Of a DNA stretch of 64,000 nucleotides, positions 23,976 to 35,755 are shown in pieces. This DNA is from Biscogniauxia marginata. Taxonomy: Eukaryota; Ascomycota; Sordariomycetes; Xylariales; Xylariaceae. Under the pieces are notes generated by a model that was not told the origin of the DNA, ran no database searches, and saw only the letters and a list, made by a program, of their open reading frames with translations. The stretch lies in the NCBI GenBank assembly GCA_022695795.1, contig MU404122.1, positions 1-64,000 on the forward strand, in the 5' to 3' direction. Within the stretch, counting starts at the first letter, position 1. Every line of letters begins with the position of its first letter. The position numbers and the translations under genes are program-made.

Positions 23976-24079
23976 GCCCGGGTAGCTCAATTGGTCAGAG
24001 CGTCGGACTTTTAACCTCACTATACCGATAAGGGAAAAAGTCCATCCGAAGGTTGGGGGTTCGAGACCCCCCTCGGGCG
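23976..24079 (+). tRNA. tRNA-Lys(UUU) with 30-nt intron
   Basis: A complete cloverleaf can be drawn. The acceptor stem is GCCCGGG/CTCGGGC with discriminator G79, the D-arm GCTC...GAGC, the anticodon stem TCGGA/TCCGA around loop CTTTTAA (anticodon TTT), and the T-arm GGGGG-TTCGAGA-CCCCC. An intron sits one base 3' of the anticodon, about 24014-24043. It contains GGGAAAAAGTCC, which can pair with the anticodon region as expected for tRNA-endonuclease recognition. Exons are 23976-24013 and 24044-24079 (74 nt mature, CCA not encoded). The gene is intact although both flanks are RIP-like. Confidence 0.93.
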
Positions 24080-24089
24080 ATAGCTATTT

Positions 24090-24245
24090 TCATTTTGCTT
24101 TACCCTTTTATAATAAAGTTTTAAATACATATTTTATTATTTTTAATTACTTTTTAATAAGACTTTATCATATAAATTTATATGTTTTCACATTTAGTTT
24201 TATTATGTTTAAAAAAAACTCCTTGATATTTGCTACTAATAAAAT
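24090..24245. repeat. RIP-like AT-rich patch right of tRNA-Lys
   Basis: Short A/T-dominated stretch with AATAAGACTTTATCAT-type phrases similar to the left flank. No coding content. Confidence 0.5.
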
Positions 24246-24447
24246 ACATGCTCGTAATTTATTCTCTCGATGCACTTTACATTTTAGAAACAACTAATTC
24301 AAAACTCGAACAAACTGTCAACCATTGTGGTGATCCGATTGCAGTTGGTATCTCATCAGAGATGCCTGGGGAATGATGCGAGAAGCCCTCCTTGATATTC
24401 AGCACCGACAATACCAAAGCTAGATATGAACTGGCTCCAAAGGGGGT

Positions 24448-24924
24448 TTAAATAATAGAGCCAAGCAGCTTGGTAGAAATTGCGGCGAGACCCAACCCCT
24501 TGATCTTCTCCGTGATCGAGCTCCCGAAGTCAGGGTCGCTCTTCTTAACCTGGTCGGCGGCTGTCTGGGGGTCCTGACCATCGATATCGTCTCCTCCCTT
24601 CTTGATGTCATTATCATTCTCGCAGAACGGCCCTCCAATGGCGCTGAGAAAACTTTGCTCGCAAATTTTCTTTCCGGCGAAAGATCGGCCAACATCCTTC
24701 AACAGATCCGTCAGGCCACTACCGTCTTCTCCAAACCCAGTGATCTCCTCAATAGCCTTGGAAGCGAAGAAGGCGCACGCAGCGCACTTGACAACCTGGC
24801 TCTTGTCAATCCGTGCGTCGATGGCGACATCTCGTGATCGGGCGTCGGGCCCGGTCACGGCAGCGTTAACCCCGCCAAAGGCCATGACGCCGGTGAGAAC
24901 CTTGAGAACGCTCGAGAAGTGCAT
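24448..24924 (-). CDS. Small secreted four-cysteine protein
   Basis: A single-exon frame of 158 aa starts at ATG 24924; an upstream in-frame extension to 24972 has a non-ATG start and would bury the signal peptide. Residues 1-21 form a clear signal peptide (FSSVLKVLTGVMAFGGVNAA). The mature protein has four cysteines (47, 50, 88, 101), suggesting two disulfides, with an early CAAC pair, an acidic middle (ENDNDIKKGGDD) and an amphipathic C-terminus. I do not recognise the family. Size, secretion and location between RIP-like patches are features often seen in fungal effector candidates, but that is inference only. The stop at 24448 lies about 200 bp from AT-rich DNA. Confidence 0.7.
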   Translation of the reverse strand: MHFSSVLKVLTGVMAFGGVNAAVTGPDARSRDVAIDARIDKSQVVKCAACAFFASKAIEEITGFGEDGSGLTDLLKDVGRSFAGKKICEQSFLSAIGGPFCENDNDIKKGGDDIDGQDPQTAADQVKKSDPDFGSSITEKIKGLGLAAISTKLLGSII

Positions 24925-26343
24925 TTTGATGATGGTTATAGAAATATACTTGATTGAGGTATAATAATGCAAAGTCTTGTTGTTGTTATTGCGAAGCTAG
25001 GCTGATGAAGATAGCTGTGTTGGCTTTGTAGTGTTGTTGCTGTCGTTGCTGATTGTGGTGGGAAAGATGATACTCGAGACTGGAAACTCGATCCGGTATT
25101 TATAAAGTATTTTACTTCTATGTCTTCGCTTGCCCACATGTTTGATGTATGGGTCCCGTCATCAAGAGTAGGTAGCGGATTAGGACCACTCATCAAAATG
25201 GTGATCACTGTACTGAAACTGACTCACGCCACTTCCTGTTCACGTTGACGATTATGGTAACTTTCCATTTCTGTGTACTCGAAACTTACAGTGGCAAGAA
25301 TTGTAAAAGGACCTTCCTTATCTGCTTTGGACACGATGGCGAGTCCTATATGCCGTGCATCCCAACTCTATCCATGTGCGATAGTGACGATCACGCCAAT
25401 GCCATTGGTGTACTGCATACAACCTCATCCTGAATATGGGGCTCGGAACCGTGTGAAGAAAGACCCGGAATAAGGCTTATTCGGCTGACATTGAGGCTCC
25501 GGCTGACAGGTGGAGAAAGAGCGGGTAGATCTTCGAGGGTTTTCTGTATGTGAGTATGGGATTCTTTTTATAGCTGGTGATAGGTTCCTCCCATTGAGAA
25601 TATGACTGAGCTAAATATGCTTCTTTTTCTTGTTCAATGTTTACTTCACAATGGGTGTTTACTATATGTATGGCCCATTGCAGACAGTAAAGTTGAATTA
25701 GCACCTATAAACAGATATATATAGGACTTCTTTAGCAAACATGAAGGAATGCGACCTTAAAAAAGGTGGGTCGACTATATTGGAACAAATGGGACATGAT
25801 GTGAGATGCTTAGCCTGAAGTGTAGCTTGCGGCGCATAATATTTTGACAAGATGACGTGCGGCGTAGTTTAAATTTAGCTATAGGGGCAACAGTTTAATG
25901 AGAGAGTGCATTAACCACTTTGCGTGAGAATATGGGAAGATCTGGTAGAGTTCGCCTTGATGTACCTATTATGCTATATACTGTGTAAGTATATTTTGTG
26001 ATTGAGAGGAGCTCATCATTTGACAGGGCACAAAGGAAGATCTTCATACTGCCTAGGTGCTTAGGTATGCCGCTTGCCTCGATTTAGCCATAATGCAGAT
26101 GAATGCTAACTGTACGAGGTAAAATGTTAAACACCTCATTTACAATCGTAGTAGGTAGGTTGGCATTTTTAAACTTTGCGGTGCTGTTAAGTGCCCAGGT
26201 AGTCTCACGAGGGGGGCCATGTTACTAAATTCAGAACATAACGCGCATTACCTTTGATCAACTCTGTTAAACAAGGAGCAGTTACGCATCTGCGTCTATA
26301 CGCCTTTCCGGTAAACAACATCATTACGCCGTACTATTAAGAC
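24925..26343. other. Upstream region of the secreted protein; no other gene
   Basis: The first 300 bp presumably hold the promoter and 5' UTR of the 24448-24924 gene. Beyond that only short frames without features occur, and composition is AT-leaning. No repeat was recognised until copy D. Confidence 0.4.
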
Positions 26344-26484
26344 TGTTGAGATGAGACGAATGTATGAGAATAGGATCAAGTGTATTAGTTCAAGGTAAGT
26401 CTAGATAAGTAGGTAGGCGAAGCCCATCATATATATATATGTAGGTACAAGAAACCAGGGGTCGTAATACCTCATAACTCAACA
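26344..26484 (+). repeat. Short solo-LTR-like element, copy D, with 5-bp TSD
   Basis: A 141-bp unit begins TGTTGAGATGAGACGAATG and ends ATAACTCAACA. The flanks are identical five-base duplications AAGAC (26339-26343 and 26485-26489). It shares the GTATTAGTTCAAGG core, the GGCGAAGCCC hairpin half-sites and the AT dinucleotide tract with copies A-C. With copy B it gives two independent perfect target duplications for the family. Confidence 0.82.
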
Positions 26485-26925
26485 AAGACTACTATTACTA
26501 CTATAGAAAACCCAATAATAACAATACCAAAACACGGCTATACTACGTCTTATTTTAGTTATAGTATTCTGGTTTATACGGTAAGATGGTAAGAGCAAAT
26601 ATTCGTTCGTTTAAGATATAAATTAACTTATTTAAACTCGGTGCAAAACAGGTACGTTATATATCAACTACATAGGTATGTAGATACTCATGTTTTTAGT
26701 CGTTAGGTACAGTATCAAGAAAAACCTGGACTTTTGACCACACTGCTGATAGGTAAGCTTTCAAGTCTTAAATCCCGTTACTATGAGATTTTTTAAGCAA
26801 TTATATTCCCCGGTACTCGGTAACTTACAGCGAAGAAGAGAAAATGAGGTTCAGCTCTTGGACGGGCTTTATGTCTTTTCTGTGAAAACTCCACGGCTAC
26901 CAACTTTCTGATTTATGGTAGAATA
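26485..26925. other. Intergenic, no supported gene
   Basis: AT-leaning DNA between repeat copy D and the 3' end of the esterase gene. Nothing recognisable. Confidence 0.4.
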
Positions 26926-28432
26926 TCAATCAACATTTACTGTCAGCGAAAGAACTATCGAATTGTCGTTGAAAATATCTAACGGGAACTTGTCCGCAAT
27001 GGCCTGATAACCGGCAACATTTGGGTGTAGATGATCGCCTCCGTCGTACTGAGCAGCCAAATTCGCGCCGTTCGAAGGGTCGGCGACGAACTGGGCGAAA
27101 TCAGCCACTCCATCAAAACTGCCATCGCCGCCAGCCACTAGAGAACCTGAGGTAAGTATTCGTTCGTGTGGATAAGTGGAAGGTCGCGAAAGACAATGGG
27201 ATGAATCACGCACAAATCCATTTGTTTACCGTCTGTCTCGTCTGATCTCTCGTCGGATTGCTGTAACTCTGGCCGCTGCCTCCGAAAGGCGTGATAGTAG
27301 CTCCAAAGATGTACAGGCCCGCCTCTTTAGCGTCACTAGCTATAGTCTTGAATGCCGTAATGAGACTGTCGCCTATACGTGTCTGAGTGCTGGAGTCGGC
27401 GGATGCACTGCCAATATCATTCACCCCTTCGAAGATGAGCGCATATTTCACACCGGCAACCGCGAGCAGGTCTCGCTTGTAGCGTTGCATCAATGGAGGT
27501 CCAAGGCCTCCAGTGAGAACAGTATTTCCACCGGCGGCCTGGTTGCACACGGCGATATCCGTGATGCCCTCTTCTTGCATTCTAGTGAGCAATAGGTCCG
27601 GCCAGCTGCAAGCTCGTCAGCAGATAACAATTAGGCGTAAAGTCTGGGAGGGCCAAACCGATTATTAGCATCGTCTGTGCTCCCACGCCCATCTGTGATG
27701 CTGTCGCCGAGGATCACTAAAGCGGCAGTCGTTATAGGCGCCCAAGCCTCTACGGCGGTGAGGAAGTACCAATGTTTCGTGCTCGTCCCGACGACGGAAG
27801 ACCCGTTCACATGATTTCCTTGTTGCATCCATGATGTTGTTCGACTCCCAGGATGACCAGTGATGCTGCTCCCAGATTGACCAGCTTGGGAATAAAGGCT
27901 TACGGTAATCATAGATTGGGAACTGACTTCAAAGTCGACCGGGTCAGTGTAGATCACTTGGCCCACGGGAATGGTAACGGAGCTAGACCCGTTGAAAGTA
28001 AGGCTCTTCAGAGAAGTCGTTTCTATACCGTTGACGCCGGCCTTCCCGCCAGTTGGGAGCGCTACGGAGGCTTCCGTGATTGGCAGATCGCTGCCGCCGA
28101 AGGTGTTAGATATTTGGAAACGTAACCTCTCGGCCCCAATGGACAGATGCAATGTCTGGCGGAGTGTGGCGTCTCGAAATGCTGCTGAACCAGACTATTT
28201 CATTTCAACTTCAGCTACCTTTTCCTCTGAGCCGCCCACCAGGGTTTTCACCTACAAACGGGGATGGCGGCATATTGTCGGGTTCAACTAGCTGGGGCAT
28301 GGATGTCCAGGTGGCGACCCAGTGCTCATTTTCCTGCCGCTGCTTGGGCAAGCTGTGCTTTGCCGGAGCTGCGATAATACATGATATCCACAGCAGACAT
28401 AACGGTAAGAACGAGACGAATCTTGTTAGCAT
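26926..28432 (-). CDS. Secreted SGNH/GDSL-type esterase
   Basis: Minus-strand exons 28432-28256, 28194-27659, 27605-27214 and 27146-26926 encode 441 aa; introns are 61, 53 and 67 nt with consistent phases (0, 2, 1). The N-terminus is a signal peptide (FLPLCLLWISCIIAAP). Block I is VILGDSITDG with the nucleophile Ser224. The oxyanion residues are Gly in QAAGGN and Asn in EGVNDIG, and block V is DHLH with Asp406 and His409. An N-terminal beta-rich segment (ATLRQT...HLSIG...) precedes the hydrolase domain, as in fungal secreted GDSL esterases related to carbohydrate esterases. Substrate is not determinable. A tempting alternative first intron (donor 28218) would be only 34-37 nt and is less likely. 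Confidence 0.9.
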
Positions 28433-29229
28433 TTTGGGAATAGCTAATTAGATGTCACCTATGAGCACTTGGGACAGCAAAAATGGAGACACGACAAGAA
28501 ATTACGAAGAGCCATCGTGACTGCAGCCTCATTTCTTATGGCTTGTCTGACGGGCGTGTGATTTGATGAATTCGGATAATCAACTTCCGGACCCAGAATG
28601 GTCTCTTGTTAACCGTTTAGCCGTGGTTCTCAACATGGGACATTTCAAGCCGAGTAGCTATCTTGGCTGGAATAGGTATGATGGAAGCGGGGAAAAGCCG
28701 CAACCCATCAGCAGTAGACAATGAGAGAAATCCGCACGCATTATTATATCAGTATCCTACTCATATACATGGTTGACAAGAGAGCTGATAATAGGGAAAT
28801 GGTCTTCCATGGCATGAAAAGGTGGCACAAGTAGCAAGTGGAAAGGGGAGCTGGACCACATCTCGGACAGACCGAGGCCAGTCGGGCAGAAGCTTCCCCA
28901 AATCTTGGCAGTGACAGAGAATGGGGACCTGTCCGCGTGGTTCCCGATGTTGTAGGGCAGCGGCAGATAGGCGAGGCGTTGGCTGAGACCGACGTAGAGG
29001 ATCTGGGATCGTATTATAGAAGTCGAAGGGTGCGGTTGCGTAATAAAATGGCCCTCGTTGGAAAGGAAGAGACCGGGAAATCTGCAATCGTGTAGACTAC
29101 ATGATGAGTTGCATGCATCAACGTATATTTATTGTGCGTAATGCCCTTAGTACTTATTAATATCTATAACACGGTTTAAGTGAATAGCCATAGTCCATAT
29201 AGACAGACCTGATTCCGATATTAAGTATC
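28433..29229. other. Intergenic up to the AT-rich block
   Basis: The region upstream of the SGNH esterase contains the likely promoter. Overlapping frames near 28761-29095 on both strands have no recognisable features. GC content drops sharply from about 29230. Confidence 0.45.
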
Positions 29230-29881
29230 TAAGGTATTAAATGTACGTAAATAAGAACCTTTTTAATTGTTTTTATAAAGGCACATTTAATTATAAATTT
29301 ACCTTTAATTTATTATTTAATTATTTAAATATATAATATTATAAAAAATAAATAAATATAATTAAAATTAATTAATTAAAACTTTAAATTACTTTTATAA
29401 TTTTAAACTTGTTATATTTATAATTATTAATTAAAATTAATTAAAACGTTTAATAAATTATATAAATAAACAAGTTATTTAATTTTTATATAAAATTAAA
29501 TTTTTAATAAATTTAATTTAATTAAAAAAAATAAAAATCTTAAACTTTTTTAATTAAAATTAAAAAATCCGGTTTTATATAAAAATTAAATAATTTACTT
29601 ATTTAAATAACTCATTTATTTATTTATTTATATAATATATTATAATAAATTTTTTATTTTAAATAAATTATATTTTTATAATGATTAGTTTATAAATTAA
29701 CTTTTTTATTAAATAAATTTTTTTAAAAATATTATTATTTTAAAATTAATATAATTATAATATTTTTATAATTTAATAAAATTAAATAATTATTAATAAC
29801 GTTATTTATAAATAAAAGGATTTTTATATAAAATTTACAAGTTTATATTAATAGGTATATATATATATATAAGTAATAATA

Positions 29882-30285
29882 ACGTGTCTTATAAGCGAGT
29901 GGGCTACTTAATTTCCTATACAAAATCGACCTTTTTAAAAATTCATAACTTTGCGCATAAAAATCGTAAAAATCTCGGACCTTCTTTTTTAGTTATATAA
30001 TTATACGATGTAACTAAAAAGAAAATCGAAAAATTTAATTTTAAAAGACGTAAAAAGAAAACGCGTAAAAACTAAAATCAAAACAAAACATACGGACCTT
30101 TTTATGTATTTCTTTATATATTTCACTTTTATTTTTTTCGGTTTTACTTTTAGTTATAATTTATAATTATATAACTAAAGAAAAAAGTCCGAGATTTTTA
30201 CGATTTTTAAGCGCAAAGTTATGAATTTTTAAAAAGGTCGATTTTATATGGGAAATTAAGTAGCCCACTCGCTTATGAGACACGT
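29882..30285. mobile_element. MITE-like TIR element with TA target duplication
   Basis: A 404-bp element has near-perfect terminal inverted repeats of about 130 bp. The left end begins ACGTGTCTTATAAGCGAGTG and the right end is its reverse complement (CTCGCTTATGAGACACGT). TA dinucleotides flank both ends (29880-29881 and 30286-30287), as for Tc1/mariner/pogo-type insertion. The loop carries no coding capacity. The outermost bases recur at 30770 and 40095, suggesting a shared transposase family. Confidence 0.82.
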
Positions 30286-31344
30286 TAACGATAAAAGTAA
30301 TAATAAGTGAGGTGAGACGATGTGTATTATTTTGTCTTAAAAAGAAACTATTTATCTAAGGGTCGTAAAGAAAAAGCGGCCTTTATATATTATAAAGATA
30401 TATAAGTACTTTTTTAATTAACAGTATTTACTACGATGATTACGTAAAAGTAAGAGCGCTTATTTTATAATTATTAATTTATAACTTATAAAGCTCCTTT
30501 TTTTCTATATAATTTATTATTATTTATATATATCTTATATATTATAACTTAATAATTATGCTTAATAATAAAATAATAAATAAGTATTTTATTATTATAT
30601 TTATTATTAAATAATAAGAATTATATAAAGCTCAAAATATATTTAATTATTAAAATAACCTTAATAATTATTTTAGATTTTATTTTATTTTTTTAATATT
30701 TTTATTAATAAATTAAGAAATTAAACATTATTTTAAACCTTTTTATATTATTATAACATTATATATTTAACGTGTCTTATAAGCGAGTAAGTTATATAAA
30801 TAAGTAAGCCAGTTTTTATAACTTTCGTAGTTTTAACCATTAAAAAACATTTACGCGACATTAAAATTAATTAATAATTATTATTATTCGAATCGTCTTT
30901 TTTAGTTTTACATTTTAAAAACTAAATACCTTTTTTATATTAAATATTCGGTTTTTTAACGCGTAATTTAAGTCGATTAATTTATAAATAACATACTTTT
31001 TATTATTATTAAAACGCGTAAAACTATATTTATATGTTTTTTTAAAATTTAATAATATTAATAAAAATGTAAATAACTTATATAGTTAAATATAAACGAT
31101 ATTATTTAAAAATAAATTATTATAAATTAACGACACTTTATAATGTTTTTTATATAATATTATAAAAACGAAATAATAATATATTTATATAATTAATTAT
31201 AAAACTAAATACTCAAAAATTTACGTTTTACAAAAAAATAATTATTATTTAACGTATTATTAATTTAAATAATCGATTTTTTTTCTCGTTTAAGTTATAT
31301 TATTATGATAATAAACTTTTTATTATATAAATATAACGCGAGGC

Positions 31345-31620
31345 TATGACGAACCTCCCTATGTATTCCTAGTTAGTTAACTTCACAAGTAAGTACGTAT
31401 TAGGTTTTTTTGATTTAAAGGTAACAATAAATTAAGATTAGTTCAAGAGATTTATTATGTCTTGTTCGTTAAAGAGATTTTAAGGTACTTTTATTATAAT
31501 ATTAAGGAGTAATTATAATTTTAAATTAATAACTAAGGAATTAAAATGAATAATTAAATACATAATAAATCCCGTTTTTTTATACTTGTTTATTTTGTCT
31601 TTTATTCCTTATAACTAATA
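31345..31620 (-). repeat. RIP-degraded LTR copy (partial)
   Basis: Aligned by eye to the reverse complement of the intact solo LTR (35348-35755), this copy reads TATGACGAACCTCCCTATGT then CACAAGTAAGTACGTA and GATTAGTTCAAGAGATTT. It shares most positions, with differences mainly G to A or C to T. Similarity fades after about 31620, before the gap. It may be the left LTR of an element whose other LTR is at 38850, but matching target duplications were not found. Confidence 0.65.
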
Positions 31621-31756
31621 TGTTAAATATCTTTAAATCACCTTATTTATAGTGATTTATTTTATATTATTAAATAGATATATTTAAATTACTTTATTCA
31701 TTTTGATTTATGTTATGTAATGTTGTATTTAAATCTTTTATTCTATTAATATCTTT

Positions 31757-31850
31757 NNNNNNNNNNNNNNNNNNNNNNNNNNNNNNNNNNNNNNNNNNNN
31801 NNNNNNNNNNNNNNNNNNNNNNNNNNNNNNNNNNNNNNNNNNNNNNNNNN
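31757..31850. other. Assembly gap (94 N)
   Basis: A run of N from 31757 to 31850. The sequence just before it ends TTAATATCTTT, the end of the 23-bp repeat unit found just after it. The gap therefore probably lies inside a tandem array and its true length is unknown. Confidence 0.95.
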
Positions 31851-31857
31851 AACTTAA

Positions 31858-31972
31858 TAGTCCGTGTTTTAATATCTTTATAGTCCGTGTTTTAATATCT
31901 TTATAGTCCGTGTTTTAATATCTTTATAGTCCGTGTTTTAATATCTTTATAGTCCGTGTTTTAATATCTTTA
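31858..31972. repeat. Tandem repeat, five copies of a 23-bp unit
   Basis: Five identical consecutive copies of a 23-bp unit beginning TAGTCCGTGTTTTAATATCT. The array abuts the gap, so the copy number is a minimum. Identity between units contrasts with the degraded surroundings. Confidence 0.9.
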
Positions 31973-34900
31973 TAAAAAACCTTTTTAATAAGTTAAGTTC
32001 GTAATATTATTTCTCTCTTTTTAAAATCTTTATTTTAAAAATAATCTATAAATTCTTTTTTTTCTCCATTTTTATTATATTTAATAATCGAGTAGTTAAA
32101 CGTCGTCGTAATAACTAGAAACTTAAACGCGAAAAACTTTCTTAATAAATTTATAGGTTAAGTTTATATATTAATATTATATCTTATTTTTTTTATTTTA
32201 ATTTTTAATTAAAATATATTATCGTCGAAAATGAATTAAAGAAATGTAATGAATACGTTTATCGTGGTCGTTTTTATAACAATATAGGAATTCCTTTAAA
32301 TTCTTTTAAGCGGTTAAATATTAAAAAGAACCATTTATTTCTTTAAAAGCGTTAAGCGGAAGCGGCGCTCTTTAAACTTTAATTCGAAATAAACGAATTT
32401 ATTACGCGTATTTTTAGGTTACGTCGGTAACGTGATTTTCTCCGTAAAAAGGATTTAAAAATGTTATAACGGGGTTTTTAAAATTTAAATAAGTTAAAAG
32501 AGCAAAAACGCTTTAAAGAAGAATAAAAGCGTTTTTAAACCGAATAATAGTTTTTAGTTAAATAAGTTAAAGTTGTTTTCGAGGTCGTCCCTTTTTTTGA
32601 TTTGTTTTTCTTAGGTTAAAATCTCGATTTTTAGGTTTTTCTAGTTAATCCGGATTTTGTTAATAAAACTTATTAAGTGCGTCTTTCGAGTTTATTAAGT
32701 ACTTAAGTGATTTCTATATATATATATATATATTTAGTAGGTATTCTTTTTATTTAACTAAATACTATAATTAATTATTAACCTTTTTTAAGTTTAAAAT
32801 CTTTTTTATTTTATATTTATTTGTTTTTTTTTAATTTCGTTTTAAGTTTTTAACGAAACGTTTTTTAATATTAATTTTAATAACGATATATAAAAAACTA
32901 AATATATTTTAAATCTTTTTAATAAAGAAAGTTTATAATTAACTTTTAAGATAACTTTCTCGATTTTATATAGTTTTAATTTTTTAAACTTAAGTTTTTT
33001 ATTAAGCCGTTTTGTTTTAATTTAAGGCGTTTTTATTATTACGCTTTATTATTAACGGAGTAAATAAATTATATCCCCTCTCTTAAGAATTAGTTCTTTA
33101 ATTTTTTTTATAATACTTTATTGTTTTATTTTAAATGAATTATAACTCTTTTTATTACTATAGTTATATTATTTAGACTTTTTTGGATAATACTTCTACT
33201 TTTAGGGCTTTTATTTCGACTTTTAATACTTCCTTAAGTTCGATTAATTATTTTTGGATTTCCGCTTTTTAATTATATATTACTTCGTATAGTGACATTT
33301 TTATGTTTTCGTTAACCGAAATGTTATACGTTATTTAAGTTATTAGTAATAGTTTTATTTAATTATTTATTTCCTAGTTAACATAGCTTCGTAAATATTG
33401 TTTTATTATTTAGTTTAGTTTTTTTTTTATTTGCTTAATTAAGGATAATACGTTATAAATAACTTTTATTTAATTTTTATTCGTTTTATTAAGCTAATCT
33501 AAAATTTTAATGTAAATAACTTATTTTTATTTAAAATAATGTGTTTTAATAATTCATATTTATTAATATACTTTTTTAAGAAACTAAAAACTAGTTATTT
33601 TACTATGCTTAACTCGTTAAATAGTAAGAAATAGGTATATTTTGTGAGTTTATTAACGATTATTTATATATTATTATAAGGTACTTTTATAATAAGATCT
33701 TTTAATTTAGGGAGTTTTATTACGAAATTCTATATAATTATATGTTATGTTTTTTTAGGTATTTAAATTAGTTATAATAATTTATATGGTTTATATCGTG
33801 ATGCTTTAATTTTATTATAAATATTATAATTCTTTATAATTTTCTTAATTGTTTATTTTATTCTTAGAAAGTCGAATTCTTTTTATAACCGTGTAAAGGG
33901 TATTCGTGAAATTCCTTAATAAATTCGTTTTATATTCGTTTTAATATGTAAACCTTTTCTTTATATAAAAAAAGTTCGTTATTAAATTCTTATTAAGATT
34001 ATAATTATTTTTCCTTTTAATTATAACCTTCTTTAAAATGTTATTTTTAGTTTTTTATATTAATTTGTATATAAATTAATACAATTGATTTATTATTTTG
34101 TTATTTAAATATTTAAACGTCTTTTTTATTGATTTTTGATTTATAGTTTCTTTTTTTACTAAGAAGATTTATTTAAATATTTTCTTTTCCCTTAATATAA
34201 TGGATTTTAAAATTAAACTTAAATAAAAAGATTATTTAATGTTTATATTTTTAATTAAACGTTTACGTTGTTATAAATCATATAAGGTTTTTATGATTTA
34301 AATAAATATTAATAAGGTTTTTGGTTTTATTAAGCTATAATTCTTATTTCTTTAATACTTTAATAACTATTAATAGTTTTTTATTATAAATTTAATAACT
34401 TAGTTTAGTATTATATAGTGCCTTAAATAAGTACGCGATTAAATATTATTTTTTATTGTTTTAATAGCGAAATTTAAGGTGTTTATTTTTAGTTATTTCT
34501 TTTTGTTTTCGTTTAAAAGTTTATATATAACTTTATTAGTTATAACTTTTTTTAATTATTAAAAAGCTTATTTAGCTTTTTCGGTAAAATGGAAAGCTTT
34601 TTTTGTTTTCATTAAAGTAATTAGTTTTATTAATAGTTTAGCGATTCGCTTGAAATTTTAAATAAATTATTTAATATAATTAATAAAGTCAAGAAATGTA
34701 TATACGTTTATAATATTTTTAGGTTTTAATTAATTTTTAATTGTTATTATTTTTCTTTTTTGAATATAAATTTTTTTTAAATTTATTATAAACCTTAAAT
34801 AATTTATTTTTTTGATATATTATTTATTTTTAGTTAAATAAATGAATAAATTTTTTAAGGTTTTTAACATTTATTTTATATGTTTTTTATACTCTTTTTC

Positions 34901-35347
34901 GTTTTTTAAGTAAATTAATATATTATTTAAATAAACGAATATAAATTTATTTAAAAACTTACGAAAAATTATTATAATTATATATTAAAACGTAATAAGT
35001 ATGTTAATAAATTTAAATAATATAATATTTATATTTATAATATTTATATATCGTTCGAAAAACGGTGTATTATTTATGTTTTTTTTTAATTATTTTAATT
35101 ATATAATAATTATCGCGAAAGTTTAATGTTATAAAGATTTAAGTTTTATTAATAATAATAAGTATTTTTTTATTACTTTATTAAAATGTTAATAATTAAT
35201 TACTTGTTATTATATTAAATTTCCTTTTTTATTAATATATTACTAAGTATTTTAACGAAAATTTCGACTTTTAAATATATTTTTTATTAAAATCTTTTTA
35301 AATTCCTTTTTATAATACTTTTTATTTTTCTTAATTTATAAGATATA

Positions 35348-35755
35348 TGTTACGAACCTCCTTTTCTTTTGTGTGTCACGTGTGGATCACGTGACTAGAA
35401 AAGCGCCGTTGGGCGCTTGATTGGGAAAGAACGCCGCCTGAGGATCGGATGGATCATTGAATCATGGATGGGAGATCAATGATTCAATGATTCACTTGAT
35501 AGTAGGAAGAGAAGAACGGGTATAAGTAGATCAAGGTTTCCTATGTATCTAGTCATTCGTTCTTCAGCTATCAATCTAAGACTATAGTCACTCTTTGATA
35601 CTATAGTGAGAGTACCTTGAAATCTCTCTGACGAATAAAGCATTGTGAATCTCTTGAACTAATCTTAATCCATTGTTACCTTTAAAACAAGAAAACCTAG
35701 TACGTACTTACCTGTGAAGTCAGCTGACTAGGAACACATAAGGAGGTTCGTCACA
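35348..35755 (+). mobile_element. Intact solo LTR with ATATA target duplication
   Basis: A 408-bp island of normal base composition begins TGTTACGAACCTCCTTTTC and ends AAGGAGGTTCGTCACA, giving TG...CA ends with a 14-bp near-perfect terminal inverted repeat. Five-base duplications ATATA flank it exactly (35343-35347 and 35756-35760). It holds no open frame. Its reverse complement aligns with degraded copies at 31345 and 38850 (the latter also 408 bp). It therefore inserted after the surrounding DNA had been mutated, or escaped mutation, and recombined down to a solo LTR. Confidence 0.9.

Noticed and set aside
28185..28218. Short first intron of the SGNH esterase (34-37 nt) with tandem CAGCAG acceptor
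   Set aside because: Too short for a fungal intron; the 61-nt intron 28255-28195 is in phase and gives the family-like junction PSPF-SGSAAFRDATLRQT.
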